Source: Deltaproteobacteria bacterium (GTDB taxonomy: Bacteria; Desulfobacterota; Deferrisomatia; Deferrisomatales; JACRMM01). Taken from it: 64,000 nucleotides of DNA. The stretch is from assembly GCA_016214985.1 (NCBI GenBank), contig JACRMM010000018.1, forward strand, positions 1 through 64,000, in the 5' to 3' direction. The notes below the pieces were generated by a model. It worked only from the letters and a program-made list of their open reading frames with translations, was not told the origin of the DNA and did no database searches. Position 1 is the stretch's first letter. Each line of letters starts with the position of its first letter. Shown one piece after another: positions 6,759-14,609 of the stretch. Both the position numbers and the translations under genes were made by a program.

Positions 6759-9176
6759 TCAAGCTTTTCGGATTCGCACGCGGGTGGTCTGCCAGTTCGT
6801 CATGCCGGCGAGAGCATCGTACGTTCCGGTGACGACCGCAGCCGGCGCGACACCGAACCCCTTCATCCAACGGCCCCCGTCAGCGTGCCCGAGCCCAGAG
6901 GCAACCCGGACAGTGCCCGGCTGGATCCCGTGGTCGAACCGGCAGCGCAACCGTACCTTCCCCTTCTCCGACTCGAGCCAGACTTCGTCGCGCTCGACCA
7001 GGCGATGGTGTTTCGCCTCCTCCGGGTTGATGTCGAGCCACGTGCTCCAGTATTGCCTCTCCGAACCGCAAATCTCCTGAAGCCAGGGCTGATTCGGGCT
7101 CTCCACCTGAGCGAGGTGGGGCAAGGCGTACACGAGCAGAGCCAAGGGGTATTCCCCGTTCTTGCCCTTTGCTTCCGGCGGGACGTAATGGGGCAGGATT
7201 CGGCTCTTCTCCTCTTTGGTGATCGCACGGCCGGCCTGAGACCGCCGAAGCCGCGCCCACAGCGTGTTCGGGAAGAACTCGAAGCGACCCGAATCGGTCC
7301 GCAGCGACCGACCCCACTCCCTTTGGTAATAGATGGGGTCCCACCACCCGCCGGTCTTTAGGGCCTCGCGCCAGAAACCGGCGCTCGTGTCGTCCAGGCG
7401 CGTGCGCCAGCCGATGCGCTCGAGCTGCCGGGTCAGGCTCTCCTGATAGGATGGGCCAAAGGTGTCGCCCGCCTTCAACGCCTCAATCTGGCCGATGTAC
7501 CCGAAGGCCACATCCTGGAAGCGGCGCCACGGCAGGCTCTGCGCCACGGAACCGCCGCACCGGCGACCGAGGTCGAGAAACACCTCCCCCACGTGTCGCG
7601 TGTCGTACCGACGGGGCAGCACCGGTTCGGCGAGGTTGAAGAACGGGAATCCGTCTTGCGTGAAATTCACCCCCGCGTGCCAACTCTCGAGGGCGTGGCT
7701 CTCAGGGAGCACGAGGTCGCACAACACGGTTGTGTCGTTGTGGTGGGCCGCGACGCAAACGGAGAACCCGATCGTGCGCAGCACTTCCCGGTACTTCTCC
7801 CCGCTCACCTGATCGAATACAGGGTTGGCCCGGTAGAGAAAGAGTGCTTGGACGGCATGGGGAGACCCGGCCAGGATGCGCTCCGGCAATGCGGAAGATG
7901 CCGGGTGTCCGTCTCGGAACTGGGTCGTGTTGAGAGAAACGAGCGGGCCCCGGCCCAGGCCCTCCCGCGCCAGGGCGTCGACAACGACTTCGGGAGAAAG
8001 GCGGTCCGGGAGCGTCCGGGCCGCCAGAACGCCGCCCGACGCATCGATGTTGCCCACCAGAGCGTTGAGGCTGTGAATGGCCATCTGCGTCTGGAGAGGC
8101 TGCGACGAAACCCCCACCTGATCCTGCCAGAGCGCCAGCGGAGCCCGGGAGAGGGCAAACGCGCGGGCCACGCCGACGATCTTCTCCACCGGGGCACCGC
8201 TGATTTCGGAGACCTGCGCAGGCTTGTAGTTCTGAAGGATGTGCTCGTGGAAGCCGGGCAGTTCCTCCTGGCCGTCCTGTCGTCTTTCGAAACCCTGGCA
8301 GTTGAACGCCACGAAATCGTTCTTGTAGAGGCCCTCCTGCAACATCACGTGTGCGATTCCGAGCGCCACGGCACCCTCCGTGCCGGGCTTGATCGGAATC
8401 CAGTCGTCGGCCTTCGATGCCGTGAGGTCCCGGGTGGGAGAGAAGTGAACGAAGCGACCGCGCGGATGCCCTTTGCCGGTCCGGAAATCGGCGAAAGCCT
8501 TCCAGGTGCCGATGGGACTGCGCGAGGTCTCCAAGAAAGGCACGTTGAGGGAGAGCAGGTACGACGCGTTCTTGATGTCGAAGATCGGGGCGACGTCCAT
8601 CCCCTGCATCACCGCCGACGCATTCAACGCTCCGCTCGCCGGATACTGACTCAAGTCCACGTAGTTCGAGGTCCCGAAGGCCTGGCAAAAACGCCGGGCC
8701 AAGAGTCCCTCCAGGCCGTTGAACTGGTCGACGACCATGACCAACCCATCGCTCGTTCGCGCGTTCCGAAGCCGCACCAACTTGTCCGCCACCGTCTTGA
8801 GGGCCTCGTCCCAGCTCACTGGCTCCCACTGCCCGGAGCCGCGTGCTCCCTTGCGCCGCAGCGGACCCCAGATCCGGTCGGGACTGTAGTACAGTTGGAG
8901 GGCGGATATTCCCCGGGCGCACAGAGTGCCGCGGTTGGTGGGGTGCAGCGGATTGCCGCGGAGCTTCTTGATCTTCCCCCCGAGGACCTCGGCGAGCACG
9001 CCGCACCCCTGGGGGCACTGGCGACAGACGGACAGGAAGTGGTTCTTGAGGAGCGGGTCGAACGGCTTCCGAATCGGCTCCTGCGCGAACGCCTTCCAAG
9101 GCTGGAGAGGAGAGAGCCAGGCCCCCGCGGCACCGGCGCCTACGTTCCTGAGGAAACTCCGACGCGTGATCTTCAT
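6759..9176 (-). CDS. Tat-exported molybdopterin-oxidoreductase-family subunit (QrcB/ActB-like)
   Basis: An 805-residue protein of the complex iron-sulphur molybdoenzyme family. The N-terminus is a twin-arginine signal (MKITRRSFLRNVGAGAAG). A [4Fe-4S] motif follows, C51-x2-C54-x3-C58 with C86 in 'GTLCARG'. Family blocks such as 'GALNASAVMQG', 'LPESHALESWHAG' and the C-terminal 'LSxNPEEA'-like molydop-binding region ('TWLDINPEEAKHHRLVERDE') are present. I do not see a clear Cys, Sec or Ser metal ligand in the usual context after 'NYVDLSQYPASG'. Together with the gene order this suggests an electron-transfer or structural large subunit as in QRC or ACIII, rather than a substrate-reducing enzyme. 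That is inference; metal content needs testing. Confidence 0.9.
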   Translation of the reverse strand: MKITRRSFLRNVGAGAAGAWLSPLQPWKAFAQEPIRKPFDPLLKNHFLSVCRQCPQGCGVLAEVLGGKIKKLRGNPLHPTNRGTLCARGISALQLYYSPDRIWGPLRRKGARGSGQWEPVSWDEALKTVADKLVRLRNARTSDGLVMVVDQFNGLEGLLARRFCQAFGTSNYVDLSQYPASGALNASAVMQGMDVAPIFDIKNASYLLSLNVPFLETSRSPIGTWKAFADFRTGKGHPRGRFVHFSPTRDLTASKADDWIPIKPGTEGAVALGIAHVMLQEGLYKNDFVAFNCQGFERRQDGQEELPGFHEHILQNYKPAQVSEISGAPVEKIVGVARAFALSRAPLALWQDQVGVSSQPLQTQMAIHSLNALVGNIDASGGVLAARTLPDRLSPEVVVDALAREGLGRGPLVSLNTTQFRDGHPASSALPERILAGSPHAVQALFLYRANPVFDQVSGEKYREVLRTIGFSVCVAAHHNDTTVLCDLVLPESHALESWHAGVNFTQDGFPFFNLAEPVLPRRYDTRHVGEVFLDLGRRCGGSVAQSLPWRRFQDVAFGYIGQIEALKAGDTFGPSYQESLTRQLERIGWRTRLDDTSAGFWREALKTGGWWDPIYYQREWGRSLRTDSGRFEFFPNTLWARLRRSQAGRAITKEEKSRILPHYVPPEAKGKNGEYPLALLVYALPHLAQVESPNQPWLQEICGSERQYWSTWLDINPEEAKHHRLVERDEVWLESEKGKVRLRCRFDHGIQPGTVRVASGLGHADGGRWMKGFGVAPAAVVTGTYDALAGMTNWQTTRVRIRKA

Positions 9177-9204
9177 GTCGATGTCGGCCTCTTCTGTCTT
9201 CTGA

Positions 9205-9714
9205 CTACTTATGACACGCGATGCAGTCGTTCGTCACACCCCGCTTGCGGTGGCAATCCATGCAGAAGTTCATGGTCAGCGCACGAAGGGGACGGGGCGG
9301 CGGCTTCGTCGTTGCGGCGATGGGCCCGTGGCACCCCACGCACTCCAGCTTGCCGGCGACCACGTGCCGCCGGTGCGAGTAGTACACGTGATCGGGAACC
9401 TCGTAGAGCCGCCTCCAGAGCAGCGGCTTTCCGCTAGCGGCCGCCTTTCGGATCTTCTCCTCCTCCGGCGAAGAGGTGACGGGGTCCGTGTGGCATTCGA
9501 GGCACTTCTCGATCCTCGGCAGCCCTGCGAAGGTCTGCGTCATCACGTACTCGTGGCACTCGACGCACGCCAACCCGTTGTTCTCCACGTGGAGCTTGTG
9601 ATTGAAGGCCACCGGCTGAGAGGTCGACGAGCCAAACCACCCGAAAAGGGCGGATGCCGGACGGGCTCCGAGTACCAGCGCCATCAACGAAACCAGGACA
9701 AGCCGTCTCGCCAT
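9205..9714 (-). CDS. pentaheme periplasmic cytochrome c (QrcA/ActA-like), first gene of the operon
   Basis: A 169-residue secreted cytochrome with signal peptide MARRLVLVSLMALVLGARPASA and five haem motifs: CVECH, CLECH, CVGCH, CMDCH and CIACH. Its 'FNHKLHVENNGLACVECH' and 'YYSHRRHV' segments are typical of the class III / c7-like cytochromes that lead QRC and alternative complex III operons. The His residues in these segments are probable distal ligands. It is the first gene of the minus-strand operon and has a good promoter about 150 bases upstream. It probably connects the Fe-S large subunit to soluble cytochromes. ActA and QrcA usually carry five or six haems, so the length and count fit. 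Confidence 0.92.
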   Translation of the reverse strand: MARRLVLVSLMALVLGARPASALFGWFGSSTSQPVAFNHKLHVENNGLACVECHEYVMTQTFAGLPRIEKCLECHTDPVTSSPEEEKIRKAAASGKPLLWRRLYEVPDHVYYSHRRHVVAGKLECVGCHGPIAATTKPPPRPLRALTMNFCMDCHRKRGVTNDCIACHK

Positions 9715-9731
9715 GCGTTACACCCTCGCTC

Positions 9732-9748
9732 GAAAAACACCGTTTTTC
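9732..9748. promoter_or_regulatory. perfect inverted repeat in the leader of the respiratory operon
   Basis: GAAAAAC (9732-9738) and GTTTTTC (9742-9748) form perfect 7-base arms around a 3-base centre, 18 bases upstream of the pentaheme cytochrome ATG. An AT-rich palindrome stands out in this GC-rich DNA. It could be a regulator operator or a small leader hairpin. No regulator is identified. Confidence 0.45.
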
Positions 9749-9864
9749 TCCAGAATACCAAAGATACTGGCAATCCACGGCCTTTCGGTCTGGTCCTCTC
9801 GCGGAACGACCCGACGCCTTCGCATCCCATTGCGCGTAATCAAACAGAGTTCTGTCGTGAGAGC

Positions 9865-9894
9865 AATCTAGCCCCCCACGGTAGGGATTGTCAA
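9865..9894 (-). promoter_or_regulatory. sigma70-type promoter for the seven-gene respiratory operon
   Basis: On the minus strand a perfect TTGACA -35 box (9889-9894) is followed after 18 bases by TAGATT (9865-9870), matching four of six -10 positions. Transcription would start near 9858 and leave a leader of about 140 bases before the pentaheme cytochrome gene. The good -35 suggests fairly strong basal expression; the leader contains the inverted repeat at 9732-9748. Confidence 0.65.
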
Positions 9895-9959
9895 ATGATA
9901 GGCCTACTATTTTTGGTCCAAGTCCGTCCTCTCGGAAAAACCGGTCCGGTAGGCCAAAT

Positions 9960-10388
9960 GCCCAGGCACGGCGACGAGACGTGGGGTAGCGCCCCGCGCA
10001 TTCGGCCGCGAAAGCGATCGAACCCCGGGGCCGCGAAGTCACCGCGTTTTTCGGCCTTCATGGCCTCTTCCGAGATCGGCGCGTCCTTGGCACCGGGCAC
10101 CGAGCAGATCTCGTAGACGAAGCGGCCGTGGAGGCGAAGCCGTCAGGCGTCGGCGACGTCGTGAACGACGAAAGTCCGGGTCCACAGACCGGAAACGGTC
10201 GTGATGGCTGGCCTGCAGAGGTAGCCCCCGAACGACCGGCCGAAGTCCTCGGGTCTCCAGACGACGCTGGCCCGTTCGGGGTTGAGATCGCCGCATGCGA
10301 GGACGTTGTCGGGAGGACTCCCATCGAACGTAATCTGGGGGCTTCTGGGCAACGGAGGGTTCACTGCGGTGGACGAGACTTCTTCTGG
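9960..10388 (-). pseudogene. possible decayed gene with one in-frame stop
   Basis: One minus-strand frame is open from 10388 to about 9891 except for a TGA at 10143-10145. Its translation has ordinary amino-acid composition rather than the Arg/Pro-rich noise of neighbouring frames, for example 'ITFDGSPPDNVLACGDL' and 'ERASVVWRPEDFGRSFGGYL' before the stop. 'GRFVYEICSVPGAKDAP' and 'ISEEAMKAEKRGDF' come after it. I see no haem motif and cannot name a family. It may be a remnant of a respiratory gene disrupted before the current operon promoter evolved. The alternative is that it is chance open frame in GC-rich DNA. The rest of 9895-10920 shows nothing else I can support. Confidence 0.3.
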
Positions 10389-10920
10389 TTATCCTGGGTC
10401 CTGTGGCGCTGGGAGCCTCCCTCGGATGGGGTCCGACGAACGCCTCGGTCACACCGCAGGTGCCATGGCCGACCCGGGACGTGTCTTCGACCAGCACGAC
10501 CGCCGTGACTCAGAGCGTGAAGACGTCCGCGTGGTTCGAGACAGTCCAGAGACCGGGGAGGATCCTCCTTCCCGGTTCAAGGAAGAGTTGCGCGCAAAGG
10601 CCGTGAGGCCGCGCTGGGCCGGCGGGGGACGAAGGCGAACACCGCCCCTCCTCGAAGGGGATCAGACGGTTGAATCCGCTGTGAGCGCCGCCCTTTTCGA
10701 CCGCCTTGGCGGACGCGGGCTGCCGTGTCCCCGACAACGCGGCGGACGACGGGAGCGCCGCCGTGACGACGGCAGGTACGGTCCCCGGATCTGGTCGTGG
10801 ATCAACATCGCGATCTGGAGCGACAGCGTCGAAAGCGAGATCGACGCCACTCTGGAGGTCCCACGAGACGGCCGGACGGCGAAGGAGCCCAGTCCGTCGC
10901 CCGCGCGTACCGGCCGCTTG

Positions 10921-11187
10921 CTACGGGAACGACTTCTTCAATTTCCCGTCACGCTCGTGGCAGTCGACACACTTCTTGTCCTTGTACGGGGAGTGGTCGA
11001 AGGGCTCCTTGACCTGGGCCGGCGGAGCCTGGGGAGCCGTCTGGGGAGCCGTCTGGGGAGCCGTCTGGGGAGCCGTCTGGGGAGCGGCTTGGGGAGCGAT
11101 CTGGGGAGGGTCCACGGCTCTCGCCGGCAGACGGCACAGGGGTAGAGCGAGGAGGGCGCCTGCAACGACCCAAACTGTCTTCTTCAT
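10921..11187 (-). CDS. short secreted monoheme cytochrome with a Pro-Gln-Thr-Ala repeat linker
   Basis: An 88-residue protein starting at ATG 11187 (GGAG about 10 bases upstream). A signal peptide (MKKTVWVVAGALLALPLCRL) is followed by a low-complexity linker of seven four-residue units, mostly PQTA or PQAA. One haem motif comes last, in 'SPYKDKKCVDCHERDG', and the protein ends 14 residues later. The 'F.HSPYKDKKCVDCH' box is the kind that opens multiheme c7-like proteins, so this may be either a true tethered monoheme carrier or the 5' stub of a longer cytochrome gene. No further CXXCH is visible downstream. It stands alone between a decayed region and the gcv operon. Confidence 0.7.
   Translation of the reverse strand: MKKTVWVVAGALLALPLCRLPARAVDPPQIAPQAAPQTAPQTAPQTAPQTAPQAPPAQVKEPFDHSPYKDKKCVDCHERDGKLKKSFP
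11029..11112. repeat. seven tandem 12-bp units encoding the PQTA linker
   Basis: The plus-strand unit CTGGGGAGCCGT occurs four times exactly (11029-11076), followed by three diverged copies to 11112. Each unit encodes Pro-Gln-Thr-Ala or a variant on the minus strand. Such in-phase repeats can change copy number by slippage, altering linker length without breaking the frame. Confidence 0.9.
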
Positions 11188-11341
11188 TTTTGTCGAGCTC
11201 CACCGATCGAGTTCTTGTTCGGAGATCCTTGTTCCCCAATACCGCGCCCCGACGAAATGGGTACACCGCCAACAGCCTATCAAGAACCCGAGGCTCGGGC
11301 CAACCATTTCAGGGCCGGGCCGGAGCCCTGCCCTCCTCCCC

Positions 11342-12802
11342 TTACCCCTTGAGGCAGGGGTTCCGGGCCGCACTCGTCTCGTCCAGGCGGCCCAGTTTCG
11401 TCTTCGCGGGCGCGTCCCTCAGGCGCTGAGGATCGGTCCGGGCCTCTTCCGCGATGGCCCGGCACGCCGCGATGAACTGGTCGATCGTCTCGAGCGACTC
11501 GGTCTCCGTGGGCTCGATCATCAGCGCGCCGTGCACGACGAGCGGGAAGTAGATGGTGGGGGGATGGAAGCCGTAGTCCATCAACCGCTTGGCCACGTCC
11601 AGGGTTGTGACGCCGTGGTCCGCCAGGCCTTCGTCCGTGAACACGCACTCGTGCATGCAGGGGCGGTCGTAGGCGAGGTGGAACACCCCCTTCAGCTTCT
11701 CCCGAAGGTAGTTGGCGTTGAGGACCGCCAGCTGGCTCGCCTTCTTCAGGTCCTCCGGCCCGAGGCTTCGGATATAGCTGTAGGCCCGTACCATTACCCC
11801 GAAGTTGCCGCAGAACGCGTGGATCTTGCCTACGGACGCGGGGCGGTCGAAGGCGAGTGCGTAGTTGCCCGCCTCGTCCTTGACGATGCGCGGGACGGGG
11901 AGGAACGGCTCGAGGTGCCTCTTGACACAGATCGGCCCGGAGCCGGGCCCGCCGCCACCGTGGGGGGTGGAGAACGTCTTGTGCAGGTTCAGGTGCATGA
12001 CGTCCACGCCGAGCGTGCCCATCTGCACGATGCCCATGACGGCGTTCAGGTTCGCCCCGTCGCAGTACACCTGTCCCCCCTTCGCGTGAACCAGCTCGGC
12101 GATCGCCTTCAAGTCCTCTTCGAAGAGCCCAAGGGTGTTGGGGTTGGTCACCATGATTCCGGCCACGTCTGCGTCCATGACGGCTGCCACGTCCGAGGGC
12201 GACAGGATCCCGCGCTCGTTCGACGACACCACGATCGGCTCGAGCCCGCAAAGGGCGGCGCTCGCCGGGTTGGTCCCGTGCGCCGTGTCGGGGACGAGGA
12301 TCTTGGAGCGACCCTCGCCGCGGCCCTTCAGATACGACCGGATGACCAGGAGGCCGGTGAGCTCGCCGTGGGCGCCGGCCGCGGGCTGGAGGCTCGTGGC
12401 GTCCATCCCGGTGATCTCGGCCAGGTAGCTCTCGAGGTCGTGCAGGAGGGCCAGGGCACCCTGGCACAGCTCCGGCGGAAGCAGGGGGTGGGCGCCGGCA
12501 AACCCCCGGAGGCCTGCCAACCGTTCGTGCACCTTGGGGTTGTACTTCATGGTGCAGGAGCCGAGGGGATACAGGGAAGAGTCGACCCCGAAATTCCATT
12601 GGGAGAGTCGCGTGTAGTGGCGCACGACGTCGACCTCGCTCAGCTCGGGCAGCTCCGGCACGTCCCCCACGAGCGCGCTGTCGATGGGGAACTCCTCCAC
12701 GTCGCGGCGCGGAAGGGAGAACCCGATTCGCCCTTCCGCCCCCCTTTCCCAGAGAAGGGGCTCGTTGAAGATCAGTCCGGTCGTTCCCAGATTCTCGATC
12801 AT
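11342..12802 (-). CDS. gcvPB: glycine dehydrogenase (decarboxylating) subunit 2
   Basis: A 486-residue beta-type subunit of the P-protein, which decarboxylates glycine and passes the aminomethyl group to lipoylated GcvH. The pyridoxal-phosphate lysine lies in 'LHLNLHKTFSTPHGGGGPG', and 'GTNPASAALCG' and 'YPLGSCTMKYNPK' are family signatures. The split P-protein (PA+PB), rather than one long chain, is usual in many anaerobes and thermophiles. The ATG overlaps the gcvPA stop (ATGA), so the pair is probably translationally coupled. It is the last gene of lipA-gcvT-gcvH-gcvPA-gcvPB. Confidence 0.96.
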   Translation of the reverse strand: MIENLGTTGLIFNEPLLWERGAEGRIGFSLPRRDVEEFPIDSALVGDVPELPELSEVDVVRHYTRLSQWNFGVDSSLYPLGSCTMKYNPKVHERLAGLRGFAGAHPLLPPELCQGALALLHDLESYLAEITGMDATSLQPAAGAHGELTGLLVIRSYLKGRGEGRSKILVPDTAHGTNPASAALCGLEPIVVSSNERGILSPSDVAAVMDADVAGIMVTNPNTLGLFEEDLKAIAELVHAKGGQVYCDGANLNAVMGIVQMGTLGVDVMHLNLHKTFSTPHGGGGPGSGPICVKRHLEPFLPVPRIVKDEAGNYALAFDRPASVGKIHAFCGNFGVMVRAYSYIRSLGPEDLKKASQLAVLNANYLREKLKGVFHLAYDRPCMHECVFTDEGLADHGVTTLDVAKRLMDYGFHPPTIYFPLVVHGALMIEPTETESLETIDQFIAACRAIAEEARTDPQRLRDAPAKTKLGRLDETSAARNPCLKG

Positions 12803-14130
12803 GGCTGGAGCCCTCGCACCAGGGAGTCCAGATCACGCCTCGTCTTCGTCTCCGTGACACAGAGCAGCCGGCAGTTCGCCAATTCCGGGTAGTCCTCGCC
12901 GAAGGAAAGCCCGGGAACGATCCGCCGATCCAGGAGTCGATGGATGGCCGCCTCGGCGTCTCCGCGGAGCTCGACGACGAACTCATTGAACGTCGGGGCT
13001 TCAAACCGGATCGCGTGGCCCGTCCGCCGCAACTCCGCCTTGAGGTACTCGGCTTTGTCGTAATTGAGCTTCGCGAGCTGCCTCATCCCCGTCCGTCCCA
13101 GGGTCGCCAGGTACATGGCCGCCGCGAGCGCGCACAGGCTCTGGTTCGAGCAGATGTTCGACGTCGCCTTTTCCCGGCGGATGTGCTGCTCGCGCGTGGC
13201 CAGGGTGAGGACGTAGCCGGTCCGGCCCCGGCGGTCCACCGTCTTGCCGATCAACCGGCCGGGCATGCTCCGGACATGCTGGGTTCGCGCCGCAAAGACC
13301 CCCAGGCAGGGGCCGCCGAAGGACTGCGGAATCCCGAGGCTCTGGCCTTCGCCGCAGACGATGTCTGCTCCGGCGTTCCCGGGGTTCTTCAGCAAACCGT
13401 ACGCGAGCGCCTCGGTAAACGTGGCGACGAAGAACGCTCCCCGGTCGCGCGCCCGGCCGCCGGCCGCCACGAGGTCCTCGACGCAGCCGAAGAAGTTTGG
13501 CGACTGCACCGCCACCGCGGCCAGCCTGTCCATCCCGTCCAAGGCCGCGAGGTCGGTGCGGCCGTCGGCAGCATAAGGCAGCTCCACCAGCTCGCATCCC
13601 GCCGGCTCGAGGTACGTCCGGAGCACCCTGCGGTAGGCAGGGTGGACCGCCCGGGAGACCGCGACCCGCTCCCGTCGCGTCACCCTCACCGCCATCAGCA
13701 CCGCTTCCACCAGCGCCGTGGCTCCGTCGTACAGCGAGGCGTTGGCCACGTCCATGCCCGTGAGCCGGGCGATCAGGGTCTGGTACTCGAAGAGGGCCTG
13801 CAGGGTGCCCTGGCTGAGCTCGGGCTGGTACGGCGTGTAGGCCGTAAGAAACTCCGACCGGCTCAGGAGATAGGGGATCGTGGCCGGGATGAAGTGCTCG
13901 TAACTGCCCGCCCCCAGGAACACGGTGGCGTCCGGTCCGGCCGCGTTGGCCGCGGCCAGGGCCTCCACCTCGCGGCAGAGCTCCCACTCCGTGAGGGGTT
14001 CCGGAAGGCGCAGCGGCCGATCCATCCGGCACTCGGGCGGGACAACGGAGAAGAGCGCGTCGAGCCGGTCCACCCCGACCACCGCGAGCATCTTCGCGAT
14101 GTCGCCCTGCGTGTGGGGCAGGTACCTCAT
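12799..14130 (-). CDS. gcvPA: glycine dehydrogenase (decarboxylating) subunit 1
   Basis: A 443-residue alpha-type subunit of the split P-protein; it forms the active dehydrogenase with GcvPB. It opens MRYLPHTQGDIAKMLAVVGV, a hallmark of the family, and retains 'FLGAGSYEHFIPATIPYL', 'TAYTPYQPELSQGTLQ' and 'ATSNICSNQSLCALAAAMY'. The start is placed at ATG 14130 because it overlaps the gcvH stop (ATGA); longer upstream extensions are not family-like. The 3' end overlaps gcvPB in the same way. Confidence 0.96.
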   Translation of the reverse strand: MRYLPHTQGDIAKMLAVVGVDRLDALFSVVPPECRMDRPLRLPEPLTEWELCREVEALAAANAAGPDATVFLGAGSYEHFIPATIPYLLSRSEFLTAYTPYQPELSQGTLQALFEYQTLIARLTGMDVANASLYDGATALVEAVLMAVRVTRRERVAVSRAVHPAYRRVLRTYLEPAGCELVELPYAADGRTDLAALDGMDRLAAVAVQSPNFFGCVEDLVAAGGRARDRGAFFVATFTEALAYGLLKNPGNAGADIVCGEGQSLGIPQSFGGPCLGVFAARTQHVRSMPGRLIGKTVDRRGRTGYVLTLATREQHIRREKATSNICSNQSLCALAAAMYLATLGRTGMRQLAKLNYDKAEYLKAELRRTGHAIRFEAPTFNEFVVELRGDAEAAIHRLLDRRIVPGLSFGEDYPELANCRLLCVTETKTRRDLDSLVRGLQP

Positions 14131-14534
14131 CGGCTTTGCTCCCTCAACAACGTGCGGTAGCCCTCGCTCGTGAGCAGGGTGTCGAGCTCTCCCACGTCTC
14201 GGGGCTTCACGCGGATCATCCATCCCTCGTCGAAGGGGCTCGCGTTTACCCGCTCCGGCGCCCCCTCCAGAGCCCCGTTGATCTCCACGACCTCACCACC
14301 CACGGGCATGTACAGCTCCGACACGGCCTTTACGGACTCCACTGCCCCAAACGCCGCCCCCTTCGCGAAGGTCGCTCCGACGCTCGGCAGCTCCACGAAC
14401 ACGACGTCTCCGAGCTGGTCCTGGGCGTAATCGCTGATGCCCACCGTCACCCGGTCTCCCTCGGGCTTCGCCCACTCGTGGGCGTCCGTATACCGGCGAT
14501 CCTCGGCAACCACCAACTCGTCGACGCGTTTCAT
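14127..14534 (-). CDS. gcvH: glycine cleavage system H protein (lipoyl carrier)
   Basis: A 135-residue H protein that carries the aminomethyl group on a lipoyl-lysine between P, T and L proteins. The lipoylation site is the Lys in 'GAVESVKAVSELYMPV', and 'YTDAHEWAK' and 'VGISDYAQDQLGDVVFVELP' are typical of the family. Length is normal. The gene ends in an ATGA overlap with gcvPA. LipA encoded two genes upstream would supply the lipoyl group. Confidence 0.96.
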   Translation of the reverse strand: MKRVDELVVAEDRRYTDAHEWAKPEGDRVTVGISDYAQDQLGDVVFVELPSVGATFAKGAAFGAVESVKAVSELYMPVGGEVVEINGALEGAPERVNASPFDEGWMIRVKPRDVGELDTLLTSEGYRTLLREQSR

Positions 14535-14609
14535 CGCTGTCCTCCCTGGACGGTCCGCGGGAAGCGGTGCGGCCGTCGCGGCTGTTCGTTCGACGCCGGG
14601 GCACTCTCG

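Noticed and set aside
6759..9176. Assigning the molybdopterin-family protein as a formate dehydrogenase, nitrate reductase or DMSO reductase
   Set aside because: The gene order (pentaheme cytochrome first, NrfD last) and lack of a clear Cys/Sec/Ser metal ligand context fit QRC/ACIII-type large subunits better; no substrate-specific motif was seen.
7593..9437. Long plus-strand open frame of 614 codons opposite the molybdopterin-family gene
   Set aside because: Shadow of a real gene in GC-rich DNA; its translation is Arg/Gly/Pro/His-rich and domain-free while the minus strand encodes a clear family protein.
10143..10145. TGA as a selenocysteine codon
   Set aside because: No recognisable selenoprotein family around it and no evident SECIS-like hairpin directly after the TGA; a decayed gene is simpler.
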